This document shows positions 22,190 through 33,241 of a stretch of 64,000 bases of DNA, piece by piece. Within the stretch, counting starts at the first letter, position 1. Every line of letters begins with the position of its first letter. The translations under genes and the position numbers were made by a program. The stretch is from Nereocystis luetkeana (lineage: Eukaryota; Sar; Phaeophyceae; Laminariales; Laminariaceae), in contig JARUPZ010000018.1 of assembly GCA_031213475.1 (NCBI GenBank), positions 5,803,680 through 5,867,679 on the forward strand, written 5' to 3'. Below the pieces are notes generated by a model that made no database searches, had not been told where the DNA came from, and saw nothing but the letters and a program-made list of their open reading frames with translations.

Positions 22190-25100
22190 TGGCCGGCGAC
22201 TCCAACACGCTTGAAAATCGTGGGGGGGAGGCGTGGCAGCCGAGGGCGAACTGAAATTCGGCAGCTGCGCCGAGGGCGTCCAAGTCATTCGTGGGGACGG
22301 GCGGTGCGTCAGTTGGCAGCGGAAGCCGTGAAAGAGGGGTTCCCACGGGCTCGGCGCGGTCGCGTTCGGACGAGATGGGTACCGTCGGGACCAACGAAGC
22401 GGCAGGAGCCGGGGCCAACACGACTGGTGCGGTCGGTCGCGGCCGTGGGGCTCGCGGCGGGGTGATAGCGCGCCGGGCTGATGGTCTAGGGGCCCCGCCG
22501 GGCCCGAAGCCATTATCAACAGTAGGCGGCGCGGAGCCAGCGGTGGCGGCTGTTCGTCGGCGCGTCCGAGTAGAGATGCGGCCGGAAGACAGTAAAACGG
22601 TCGGAGGCGCCGGGGTGCCAGGCGGCGATGGGGTAGACGCGGCCGGATCAGTGATCACAGTGGAATCTTCTCCCTGTAAAATGCTCGTCGGGGGAGGAGC
22701 GTGCTGGGCGACAATCGTCGCTGCAGCGGGGGTTTCGGCATTGCCCTGGCCGGGAGGGGCAGACGCGGCCGGAGCAGTGCTCACGGCGGAATCTTCTCCC
22801 TGTAAAGTGCTCGTCGGGGGAGGAGCGTGCTGGGCGATAATCGTCGCTGCAGCGGGGGCTTCTGCATTGCCCTGGCCTGAAGGGACTGACGCGGCCGGAG
22901 CAGTACTCACGGTGGAATCTTCTCCCTGTAAAATGCTCGTCGGGGGAGGAGCGTGCTGGGCGACAATCGTCGCTGCAGCGGGGGCTTCTGCAGAGCCCTG
23001 GTCGCCCCCGGAGGGTACGACGAAAACCGAAGCGAAAGCGGTGTTGGCGGCAGGTGAAAACACCCTCAAGCCAGGACGGCGATCGACGGTGGCGACGGAA
23101 GCAGAGGCATGAGCGACGAATCTCCCCGAATGAGCAGAGAGGTCGCCAATCCTCATACGTGGCCCGTGTGTGCGGAAATCGCGAAAATCCGAAGAGGTGA
23201 AAGGCAGCCCACCCGAGACGACACTTTCGATGTGGGGCACCAGCCCACCCAAACCGACACCGGGGGTCGGGGAAGAGCGAGTGCGAAGCCCGCAGGCCTG
23301 GATGAGGAAGATACCCCCGTCCTCCACGGGTGTGAGGCTGCTAGACCCACTGCGGTCGTGTTCCGTGGCCGGCTCTGGCAAGCGAGAGAGAAAATCAGCA
23401 TTGCCGTTGGCGCTGCCCTTGCGGTACTCGAGGGTGTAGTCGAACGCTGTGAGGAACTCGAGCCACCGCTGAACTCGCGCGTTGTGATCCCCTACTTTGC
23501 CGATGCTCTCAAGAGCCTTGTGGTCCGAAAAGATGCGAAACTTTGTCCCCCATAGGTAGCCGCGGAGTTGCTTGATAGCCCAGACAATGCTGCCCGCTTC
23601 GAGGTCCAACGGGGTCCAGTGTCTCTCGGAATCGAGAGTAGCGCGGCTGATATAAGCAATGGGCCGTACCGAGCCGTCCAGTTGTTCTTGTTCAAGCGCG
23701 GTACCAAAACCGTCGATGCAGGCGTCACAGTACACGCGAAAGGGGCGGGAGCCGTCGGCTACAGCGTCCCAGTCCGGGAAGACCAAAATTAGCGGGGCAG
23801 CGAGCTCGGCGAGGATCTGGCGAACGATAAATTCCATGGCCGGCGTAAAGACGTACTTAACCCCCTTCCGGAGGAGGGCAGTGAGAGGCCGGATCCTTTT
23901 AGACAGGTCGGGCAGGAATTTGCGATAATATCCCACGCCGCCCATCAATGCTCGGACCTGCTTGAGGGTCTTGGGCATGGGCATTTTCAACAAAGCTGAA
24001 ACTTTTTCCGCATTGGGGCGTATACCCGCGGGCGAAATGGAGTGGCCCGGAAAATTAGCGTCCGTGGCGCCGAGGCGAGCCTTCGAGGGGGAGAGCTTGA
24101 GGTTGTGTTTGCGCAGGCGTTCGAAAAGGGCTCGTATCGTCTTGACGTGGGCCGTCGGATCAGAGTCGAAAACGATCACATCATCGAGGTAGGCCGCCAC
24201 CTGTGCCAGGCCTTTGATGACTTCGTTAATAACTTTGACGAACCAGCCGGGCGAAGCACTGCTGCCTTGGGGCATGACGAGCCACTCGTAGAGTCCCGTA
24301 GGAGTGCAAAAGGCCATGAGGGGAACGGTGTCTTTGTGCGCGGTAATTTGGTGGAACGAGGAGACCAAATCGAAGAGAGAAAACACCCGTCCCTTCCCCA
24401 GGGAGTCGAGAACTTGATCCACGCGAGGAATAGGCAGCTGGCTGAGGTTGCTGATCTGGTTGAGTTTCTTGTAGTTCACTGTGATCCGAACGCCTCCCGA
24501 CTTCTTCGGGATGATCACCAGCGGGCTCGAGTACGGAGAGGTCGAATGCTGGATCAGACCCGCCGCTAGATACTGATCCAAGGTGGCCTCCACTTCCTTG
24601 GCCAGGATGGGGTTGATGCGGTGCGGCCTGGACGTGACTGGAGGGCTTCCTTCCGGGACCGAAATCTCGAAAGGCATCAACGAGCAGGAACCAAAATCAA
24701 ATTTGGACTTCGAGAATACGTCCGGAAAATCGCCGAGAACATCTCCCAGTTGTTCGATGGCCTCAGGGGTCCAGTCCGTGCCGTGAAGGTCAAAAGCCAC
24801 CTCCCGCAGATGCAGCGGCAAACGAGCCCAGACGCCCAGGAACGAAACGCGCTGTTTTGGGCTCAAACGCTCAAGCAGTGCAGGCGAAGGCGAGGTCGGA
24901 GCTGCGAGGGGGGAAGTTGGAACAGACGAGACCGGAGCCACCTCAGATAGTCCTGACGGAGGGCTGGGGGCTCGGTTGTCCTGATGCAAAACGTCCAGTG
25001 GAACGCTCAGCAGTGGGGCGTGGGCGACGCCGAGGATATCTCCAGGCTCGAGGGCCGCCACTCCAGCGAGGGGAAGACCTGTCGCCCGGAGGCGACGAAG

Positions 25101-25385
25101 TGCTCCTCAACCGAGGGCAGGTCGGACTGAGGTATCATGTCGACCAAGTAGTGCCCAGTGAGTGCCGGGGAGCCATCGCTTCGAACCAAATTAACCGCAT
25201 GGAGTTGAGGATCGTCAGACAGGGTGACGCCTGCGGCGCCCTCGTAGCGGAGATGGAAGCCTCCACCCGAAGCGGCGGGGTCGATGGCATACACGGACAT
25301 GCCTGTCGGGGTGTGGTGAAGTAACTCCAACTCGCCAAAACGCGATTGTCTGACGGCCGAGGTGGGAGAGAGCGGCAGGAGCGGC
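22190..25385 (-). pseudogene. Retroelement reverse transcriptase and RNase H region
   Basis: Coding continues after the protease in another frame (25330-25060), then in the long frame from 25061. RT motifs are visible: RPHRINP at the start, NYKKLNQ, DLVSSFHQI, the active site YLDDVIVF (residues 291-298), then GATDANFPGHSIS. RNase H follows with YCDACIDGFG, LEAGSIV, FSDHKALE and NADFLSRL, which carry the expected acidic residues. The remaining 400 residues are Pro/Ala-rich and include a tandem repeat. RT would copy the element RNA and RNase H would remove it. Confidence 0.85.
22655..23010 (-). repeat. 126-bp in-frame tandem repeat, about 2.7 copies
   Basis: The block GGAATCTTCTCCCTGTAAA recurs at about 22661, 22787 and 22913. 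The spacing of 126 bases keeps the frame, giving a 42-residue Ala/Pro/Gln repeat in the spacer after RNase H. Confidence 0.85.
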
Positions 25386-25394
25386 TATTAAAAC

Positions 25395-27492
25395 GCATCC
25401 AGCTGTCACGTCCCAGCAGTACTGCATGCTGCATCACTGAGGGGGGGAGCACGCAGGCCCAAACCGCGAGGGTGCACGTAGGCTCATTTTCTCGAAAAAT
25501 TTGGACGCTCAGGCGCACTCTCGTCGATGTCTTTAGAGGGATTGATTCGCCAAAACCCCCCCAGGAACGAGGGGCGCATTTCTCTTCGCACGCGATGGAT
25601 GCCGCACCAACCGTGAGCATGCGATCCAAAACATCTTGCCGAATGAAGGTCTGTGGGGAACCAGTGTCAAGAAGCGCCACGCAGCCAAAAGGTGCAAGAA
25701 CGCCAGCTCCGCTGTGGATTGCGATTTTGGTTGTAAAAGAGGCGTCATCGAGGGTAATGGTGCCCTCGACGAGGCAGGGGCCGTGTTCTGGCAGCGCGAG
25801 GGAGGGGTCGACACCAGGTGCGACAGCCAAAACCTCGGGGCTGTGATCAGCTGGCGCGTCAGAAAAATAGGTCGAAAACTCCAAGGGAGGACCTAGGCAA
25901 GCGCGGGCCACGGCCAAAGGGCCAGGCGGCGCTGGGGAAATCTCATGTATTCTGTCAGTCGTGGTTCGAGTGCAAAATTGATGAGAAGAGGCGGGGGGTG
26001 CCAACCCGGCCTCACTTGAGCGGAGGGTGTCGCGAACGGCGGAAACAGCTTTCCCGAGCAAATTTTTACCACGCCACCGAGAGGGGTCTTGAGTCTCGGG
26101 GTCATCTGCCCGGAGACCGATGCCCCACACGGAGTCAAAAGGGCTGGCTTCAGCCAAAAGTTTGTTGCCAGTGCTCAATAAGTGCTGCTTCATGACCGGG
26201 TTCTGCGTGAATTTGGCAAAGGAATCAGCAAGGACGGCGTCTTCCCGAACGCGGTCCCAGGTAGCGCAGTCGAAATTATGCACGCCTCGACCGAGGCGTT
26301 TCTGTTCGCGAGGGTCTGGCGAGGCCATAATCCGCTCCGCTGTGTCGTGGTCCAGAAAAAGGCGAGCCTTTTCAGCCATCATATACTGCTCCGCGCAGGA
26401 ATATGTCACAGCGTCAATGACAAAAACCGAGGGGGACCACTGCGAAAAATAGGAGGGGGGCTGCCAGAAAAGTACCGCCCGCTCCGTTGAATACTCGAGA
26501 GTAGGGTCAAAGACCGAAGGTGTCGAGTCGTCGGTGGCCGCCGTTGCGGTGTGTGTTTGGGGAAGTGTGTTTCTCTGAGAACACTGAGCCCCTGGTGCAC
26601 GAGGCGAGTCCGGTTCCACGTATACTGGCTCAGTGTCACCATTGCCCGTAGGCAAAAAATCGCCAGAAGGTTCTCTTACTGCGCCCGATGATCTCTGTCC
26701 TGGACCAAAGGAGGCAGGGGACTCTGAGCCCGTTCTGCTTGACGAGAGCTGCGATTCTTCCGAATTTAACGGGTATGCAGTCCGGTTGATCTGACCGGAG
26801 GCTGTGGAGTCACCACTGGCTCGACGGGCAGTACCAGGTTTTTCCTGTTCCACTGGAGCCGAAGGAGCGCGGCGCACGTGGAGTGGCGTGCGCGAAGACG
26901 AAAGAGGGCCTGCAGACCCTGTAGACGACTTCAAGAACGGTGCTCCGGTGGGGGGCAACAAAGGGTCCACCGGAGAGGGCTTCCGTCCTGTAGACCTGGT
27001 GGGGAAGGGGGACGAGGTAGCTAATCTTGTCGACTCTTCCTTAATAGGAAAAAGGATTGAACGGCCACCGTTATTGCGAGGAAACGCCGAGTCGAGCTTC
27101 AACCGAGATCTCGGGGTTTCGGTGTTTGCCTTCCCGCACCTCAAACCGACCGACACCGCATGGCCGGGAGGTGAAAGAGGGGGACACCCTCGCTGAAAAG
27201 AACGACGCGACGGCGCGACACGCGTGGTGCCGTGCGGTGCGTGGTTCGGGAGAGGGGCGTTTATCTCGCCTGCTCTCGTGTCCAGGGTGAGGGGGGCGGC
27301 GTTCGAGGCGCGGGCTCCCGACGTCGGCGAAGACACCCGGGAACTCCCCGGTAGAACCGGTGGAGCTGAGTCGCTGCGTCGGTCCGAAGTACGGAGCAAC
27401 GCACAGGAGGGGGGCGGCGCAGGGCGACGCTGAGTGCTGAGCGAGCCTGGGACGCGTGTATCTTGTGAAATCAATGTATTTTCTCCCGGCAA
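25395..27492 (-). pseudogene. Retroelement ORF1: disordered region, NADAR domain, aspartic protease
   Basis: Residues 1-330 are Ser/Pro/Arg-rich and show no Gag motif. Residues about 338-492 (26017-26481) form a NADAR domain: FSQWSPSVF, AEQYMMAEKA, KFTQNP, LLSTGNKLLAEAS, WGIGL and GKNLLGKA follow the YbiA family in order, with the conserved AEQY glutamate and the WGIG and GKNxLG motifs present. NADAR enzymes cleave ADP-ribosyl N-glycosidic bonds (YbiA on riboflavin intermediates, others on ADP-ribosylated guanine). Residues about 600-700 form a retropepsin-like protease with the catalytic ALLDTGSP at about 25654-25674 and VLLGRDSW near its end. The frame is then lost near 25385. The NADAR part has no stop or frameshift, unlike the rest of the element. 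Confidence 0.82.
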
Positions 27493-27499
27493 TGCTGGC

Positions 27500-28315
27500 G
27501 GCGGGCGGGCGGTACATTAATTGTTGTAGTTGGTGGTCGGGTTTGTATGAGGACCCAACGCCTAAAAACGACAACACCATACAACCAACAGAAACTTAGT
27601 TAGAACACTGCATATCTTTTGGTCTCTGTTCAACACCCCCTCGCGCTGAAAATCTGAGTAAATCCGCGTATAGTACGAGTATGTATATTCTCTTCTCGTG
27701 TGATTTCTTTCTTGATTCTTGCTTTTGCTCTCTCTTCTCTTTTTGTTTTGTTTTTTATTTCGATTTCGATTTCGGAATTTTTCATAGCTTGCTTGGTGTG
27801 CGATACGCGCCATCCAGGGAGGACGAGAGAATAACTATACAACTTACTTGCTGTGTGTGGTCGCTGCTGACGTTGTACTCGCACTACACAGTGTGGGCCC
27901 ACGGTTAAGAATGAGCCTATTAATAATGAGGCGAGCGAGCGAAGCGAGCCTTTTTTTACTTGGTTTTTAACCAAGGAAAAAAAAGCCTCTTCATAACGGC
28001 TTGGGTACGAGGGTAGGGTGCCTTGTTTTGAGTTTTTCTGTATGTGTGTGTGAGTGAGTTGGTGTGTGTAATTCAACATTTTTTTGGTCCACCTTTCACC
28101 ACCGCGCTCGACGCACACGCCACCAAATCCAGTCCCGGCGGGCTCTGTGCACGCACACGCACGCAAGACATTTTCTCGTCCTGGTGGGGTGGAAAATCGT
28201 TCACAGTTCGTCGAGCTAGGTTCGGCAACATGTGTAGGCACATGTCTGTGCTGGCCGTGTTCAAAATACAAAAGCACAACGGTTTTTGTGCCTGTGCCAA
28301 CAGCAGGCAACCCGG
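27500..28315. other. Region upstream of the Ty3-like element; LTR expected but not identified
   Basis: This should hold the 5' LTR and primer-binding site of the minus-strand element. I see no sequence shared with 20.4-21.1 kb and no clear tRNA complement. A GAGCGAGCGAAGCGAGCC run lies near 27930, and a self-complementary stretch, ACTTGGTTTTTAACCAAG, at 27958-27975 can form a hairpin. Confidence 0.35.
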
Positions 28316-28485
28316 TCGGCCCGGTGGTTCGAGTGGTTAACCCTTTCAGAACCGCAGTACCGTTTGTGGGACAAACCATTCAAAATTCAAGTAGTTTGTC
28401 CCCAAACCGGGACTGCGGTTCTAAAGGGGTTAACCTCGAATTCTTCTTGTTGGAGTCCTGGGTTCGAGCCCCAGGTGGGTCGGAC
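28316..28485 (+). pseudogene. tRNA-like sequence (tRNA pseudogene or SINE head) split by a MITE
   Basis: A T-arm with a perfect five-base-pair stem, CTGGG-TTCGAGC-CCCAG (28458-28474), supplies a Pol III B-box. Upstream, GGTGGTTCGAGTGGTTAA (28323-28340) resembles a D-arm/A-box. The two are separated by the 89-base element at 28341-28429. Removing it and one TTAA restores a nearly tRNA-sized unit, but I could not pair a clean acceptor stem, so this is tRNA-like rather than a functional gene. Confidence 0.45.
28341..28429. mobile_element. piggyBac-like MITE (family B) with perfect TTAA duplication
   Basis: 89 bases flanked on both sides by TTAA (28337-28340 and 28430-28433), with ends CCCTTTCAGAACCGCAGTAC and the inverse ACTGCGGTTCTAAAGGGG. 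This copy sets the boundaries of the family. Confidence 0.85.
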
Positions 28486-28752
28486 TTTGACTTTATTTGC
28501 AAAAATAATAAAGGATTCAATTGTTGAGAGCGCCTTGCAGCGTGGGTAGGCACAATTCGATGCGAGTCGACGAGGGAAGAAAAGGCTGAAATCTTCTCGC
28601 GATAAAAATGAAGGCACGTACCGTAGCGGGAAGGGGGGAGAAGAGCCTGCTATGTGACCCCGGATCTGAGTTACGGGTTGGAAGGAGAGAGAGAAGAAGA
28701 TGTGCGAAGATAAGGAATGGGATGAGAAAAGAAAAAGAAAATAAAGACTGTG

Positions 28753-28928
28753 CCTGTCCACAGCATGCACACTGTGCCTGCCCACAGCAGGCAGACTATG
28801 CTTGTCCACAGCAGGCAGACTGGGACTGCCCACAGCAGGCAGACTGGGCCTATCCGCAGCAGGAAGATTGAGCCTGTCCGCAGCACTCAACAGCAGGCAG
28901 ACTGGGCCTGTCCACAGCAGGCAGACGG
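28753..28928 (+). repeat. 24-bp minisatellite, about seven units
   Basis: The unit CCTGTCCACAGCAGGCAGAC plus four variable bases repeats with substitutions and one rearranged unit. The forward frame reads as an eight-residue repeat (ACPQQADW-like), but no gene context supports translation. Confidence 0.8.
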
Positions 28929-29239
28929 CTTTGTTTTTTTAGCTCTTTCTTCTACCTACGTGAGAACTAACGAAACTCAACTACGAGTAGTCATAGGCAG
29001 ACTTCGCCTGTCTGTCCACAGCAACGTTCGGGCCATGTGCTGCAGGTGATATTGTCAGGCCTACCCTCCTACTGACGAGGGGACGGAGAAACAGGAGAAG
29101 ATCTGCTGTAGTTGTACAGCAGTCAGTAGTAGTGGTGGCACCTGCTACTAGAACCTCTGTGGGATACATGTATGTCATATCAGAGGTTGTAGATATTTCG
29201 TCTTCAAATTATGAGGGTGGAGTCAGGAACCACACACAC

Positions 29240-29710
29240 AACATCAAATACGGTGTACAAAGGGCACAAGCCGAGCGTACTGCGACGCTGACCCTGGCCT
29301 CGTAGATCCTACTGCTACTGCTGCTGCTGTTTGGCTGCAGGAGAAGCTCTGATGTAGATGTTGCACAGCTGCAGTAGTTGTGGCACCTGCTACGAGAAGC
29401 TCTTGTTGGGCATGCCATGTTCGTGTTGTCGTCTCGAAAATATTATGCCGACTTTCGAGGAAACACATAAAAAAACGAGTGCAGGGCACGTACTACAGCA
29501 GTATCTATGTGCATATGTACGCGTACAAAGGGTGCAAGGGTTAGACCGACAAGCCGAGCGTACGGCGACGCTGACCCTGGCCTCGCGTGTCCTACTGCTA
29601 ATGCTGCTGCTGCTGCTGCTGCTGCTGCTGATATAGTGCGGGAGGCGCACAGCTGCTGTAGATGTCGTACATCAGTCCAAGTAAAGTTGTGGTGACACCT
29701 GTTGCGAAAA
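29240..29710 (+). repeat. Two diverged direct copies of a CTG-rich segment
   Basis: 29258-29410 and 29524-29705 share AAGCCGAGCGTAC, GACGCTGACCCTGGCCTCG, a CTG run and a CACCTG-CGA-AAGCTC end. The CTG tract is longer in the second copy (29599-29630). A third partial copy is at 29095-29160. Confidence 0.65.
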
Positions 29711-29795
29711 AGCTCGTTCTGTTGGACTAAACATGTGAGATGCAGATTTTTATTGTGCTGAATTTCAACCAGAAAACACGAGGACCTTTAACAGT

Positions 29796-30031
29796 CTGGG
29801 AGAAGGGATCTTTAGGCTGGTAGGCTGTTGGGGAGTATTGGGATGGTTGAATAGAGGACCTTTCACAATCTGGGAGAAGGGATCTTTAGGTTGGTAGGCT
29901 GTTCAGGCGCTGCGCCGCGTTTGCATCGAACCAGGAAATTTCTCAGTTGCGGACGACGATTCCGAAGTGCAGACCACGCTACGCAAGTTTCAAGTCAAAA
30001 ACACCCCTAAAGATCCTACAGTAGCTCCCAG
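29796..30031 (+). mobile_element. TIR element (family T), internally deleted copy
   Basis: The left end, CTGGGAGAAGGGATCTTTAG, occurs at 29796 and again at 29870 because the first 74 bases are duplicated in tandem. The right end, CCTAAAGATC and then CTCCCAG, lies at 30031. The central telomere-like part found in the 42.5 kb copy is missing. Confidence 0.7.
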
Positions 30032-30188
30032 ATAGCAAAACCTAGTACTCGACGATGAATACGATAGCCGTCCCTCGGCTGCTCCCCGGCCGGGGTGGAG
30101 CTCCGGCCTGCGGCTTCCCCAACACGTGCTAGAGCTCCCAGTGGAGCGCGGCCTTGACCTTGCTTGCGCGTCTAACTAGCGTTCGAGC

Positions 30189-31449
30189 ATGGTCGAGCCG
30201 GCGGTGATGCCCAGCGATATGGCGGAAATTTTTCTCGCGGATTTTTTCCACGCGGCAGTATTGCCTGCGGTAGCCGTGTCGTATCACCGTCGCGGAAAGC
30301 GTGGAACTCGTAGCGAACGGAGAAGAGAGGCTAGGATCCACGTGAGTAAGCACCCCATTCGACGTCATCTAGGAGATGATGGGCGTCGAGGCGCGTTGGG
30401 ATTGCTGCCCCCAGCACGTCGGAACCTCGGCACGAACCGGGCCGGGCGAAAAAACACGGAACGGAAGAAACCCACCGCCTGGGAAAAGCGGAGGATAGAA
30501 GAGGAGAAAAAACACGCTGCACGGCAGAAGAGGAGGCAAGGTCGGAAAGGTCGCAGAGAAGCTCGAAGGATACGCTCAGATGCTAGGGCTAGGTACAGAG
30601 CTGGGGAACTCGTCGTGGGTACGTTCAATGTTCGCACACTCGCCTTCAACGGCAAAAATGGCATCGGCCACAGCGAGGTCATCATGAAGGTATCGAGAGA
30701 CTAGGCGAGACGGGCATAGCACGTTCACAGCAGCAGCTGGATACACGTTTTTTTGCTCTGGAGCAGACGGCAACAAATACGAGAGGAAGGGCACCCATGG
30801 TGTAGGACTAGCTGTCAGGGAGTCTATTGTGGCAGGTGTGGGCAAGGATGGTCTCGAGGTGGAGTGCGTTAGTGCCAGACTGATGAAAGTTCGCATTCAA
30901 CTTGAGGGCAAATCAAATGCTGTTTCTTTTGTTGTCGGCTATGCGCCGATACTGGATGCACCCGTTCGCGAGAAAGATCACTTCTGGAACGAACTGAACA
31001 AAGTCGTCTCGGGGGTCCCAAGTGGGGATCACCTACTTGTACTCTTGGATGCAAATGCTCGCACCGGCAAGCGAGAGAGCGGATGTGCCGGCAGTAGGGT
31101 GATGGGTAAATACGGGTGCGATGAATTGAACAACAACGGAGAGCGACTACTCCTCCTCGCAGATGACAACAGGCTTGCGCTCCTCAACACGTTCTTTGCC
31201 ACACCTACTCGCGGAGTGTCGTACACTTTCCAATCTCCAAACTCCGGGAAGGGTCAGTGTAGGCTAGACTACATCCTTACTCGGCAAGTTGATCGACGCC
31301 TGGTCCGCAACATGACAGTACGGAAACCCCCAGAGGATCGGCATGAATCTGACCACAACCTCGTCGTCTGCAATATTCGCCTCTTGGGTCGGTTCGCGCC
31401 GAATCGGAGGGTAAAAGCAGGCAGCGGAAAACGAGCTACCAGGTATTAA
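30189..31449 (+). pseudogene. LINE endonuclease region (EEP/APE family), frameshifted
   Basis: A Lys/Arg-rich start is followed by GTFNVRTL at about 30617, the usual opening of the endonuclease. The frame ends at 30704; coding resumes overlapping it as ETRRDGHSTF, and a short stretch containing part of the catalytic LQE block is missing. Downstream, LLDANARTGKRE, SYTFQSPNSGKGQCRLDYIL and ESDHNLVVCNI supply the D-N, R-LDY and SDH catalytic motifs. Another stop and shift near 31447 separate it from the RT frame. Confidence 0.8.
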
Positions 31450-31459
31450 TCTACAACGG

Positions 31460-33241
31460 TTGATGGCAGACCCCGGTCTCCAAGCGGACCTCAATAGGGA
31501 GATAACCAAACTTACCCCCCCACCGCCTGGTACAATTGGGAGTGTCGATGATAAGGCAACTGCTCTAGTGGAGATCGTGCTGTCGACTGCTGCTAAACTA
31601 GCACCTCATACCAGTCGAAAACAAGGGCCGCTGGGCTGGTGTACGCCCGAAGAGGTAAAAGCAGAGGTGCACTCACGATGGCAGGAGAAGGAAAATGCGA
31701 GGACGCAACTACGTGCTAACCCGGAAGACAAAAATCTGCGAAAAACTGTGAAGATTGCCACTAAACAGCTCAAACGTTCGAGGACGGACGGAGTGCAGAA
31801 GTTCTTCGAGGAATACGTCCGTCAACTCGAAAGGCGTATCCAAGAAGGTGATCAGTTTGGGTTCTACAAGCACCTTAAGGGGATGAATGTGGAAGGAAAG
31901 AGGACTTTCCATTCGCAGTACATCAGGGACGAGGAAGGTAGATTACTACGAGACATAGGCCTCATCCGGGAACGATGGGTAAGGTGGTTCCATAAGCTGC
32001 TAAACACAAGGTCATCGACCCTCGACCCGACTATCGTCGATGAGCTCAAGGTCTGGCCCTCGTGCAGTCCGCTGGACGACGTCCCGTCTAGATACGAGGT
32101 GGAAGACGCGATCAGGGCGATGGCGAACCGCAAGGCGGTTGGGCCTGATGGTCTCCCAGCTGAACTTCTGAAGGTCCTGGCCGACGAGGGAGACTCAGAC
32201 ACTTTGGGAAGCTTCTACGAGATTATCGTCGCTGTGTGGAGGGGAGGGGTCGTGCCGCAGCAATGGAAGGATGCAACGATTAAGGTGCTGTACAAGAAGA
32301 AAGACAGGACGGAGTGTGGTAACTATCGTGGCATTTCCCTAGTCGCGCATGCCGGCAAAGTGCTCCTCAAAGTCATCGCGCGCCGACTCAGCGACTATTG
32401 CGAACGGGAAGGCATCCTGCTGGAGGAGCAGTGTGGCTTTAGGCCCGAACGATCGACGGTCGACATGATGTTCGTGGTGCGACGCTTGCAGGAATTGGCA
32501 AGGAAGAAGGACACTCCGCTCTTCATGTGCTTTGTCGACCTCACCAAAGCCTATGACTCCGTCGACCGAACCCTCCTGTGGGCTGTCTTGGCTCGCTTTG
32601 GGGTGCCACCTAGAATGCTCACCGTTATCCGCCAATTCCACGACGGCATGCGAGCATGCGTGCGGCTGGATGACGGCGAGTGCTCAGATATGTTCGACGT
32701 GAAACAGGGCCTACGGCAAGGGTGTGTGCTCGAGCCATTGTTGTTCAACATGTTTTTTACAGCGGTGCTGCGTGTGGCGGAGAAACGTTTCGCTGCTGAT
32801 AAAGCCATCACGGACAGCTTGGTGCAACTCCAACAAAAGCAGGAGAAGAAGAAAAAGAAGAGGGGGAAGGCACGGGTCGGGCACGCCGACGGACAGGGGA
32901 ATGATAAAGAGGCCCAGACACTGTGGGCTATGCTCTATGCCGACGATGCAGGCATAGTATCGAGATCACCCAACGGCCTGGAGAGGATGATGACGGTGAT
33001 CGTGTCTGCATGTATGTGCCGCTTTCGGCCTGACGGTCTCGGAGGCCAAGACGGAGATAATGTGTCTGCAAACGAAAGATGGGGGGAACGTGCCGTTCAC
33101 CGTCACCGCCGCCGGCCAAGTGTACAAACAAACGACCGAGTTTGTGTATCTGGGCGGGCCTATCAGCGCAGATTGGACGGGCAGAAGTGTCGAGGTAACG
33201 CGTCGACTCCAGAGGGCATGGGCATGCTTCGGACGGTATAA
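31460..33241 (+). pseudogene. LINE reverse transcriptase region
   Basis: RT blocks are in order: [77 protein letters not shown] and the active site YADD (32936-32947). The lysine-rich insert between the last two blocks is unusual. After about 33010 this frame turns to nonsense; the true coding continues in the next frame. Confidence 0.87.

Larger units (their letters stand above)
21122..27492 (-). mobile_element. Degenerate Ty3-like LTR retroelement carrying a NADAR domain
   Basis: Minus-strand order: disordered N-terminal region, NADAR domain, aspartic protease, reverse transcriptase, RNase H, a Pro/Ala-rich tandem-repeat spacer, the post-catalytic end of integrase and a Tudor/chromo-like domain. 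Frame changes near 25385, 25055, 22190 and 21600 show it is no longer intact. I see no Gag zinc knuckle and no integrase HHCC or DDE core. Flanking long terminal repeats were not found by eye. The order protease, RT, RNase H, integrase is that of Ty3-type elements. Confidence 0.85.

Noticed and set aside
22291-24950. Plus-strand frames opposite the retroelement
   Set aside because: They are antisense shadows of the RT and spacer coding; the RT, RNase H and NADAR motifs all lie on the minus strand.
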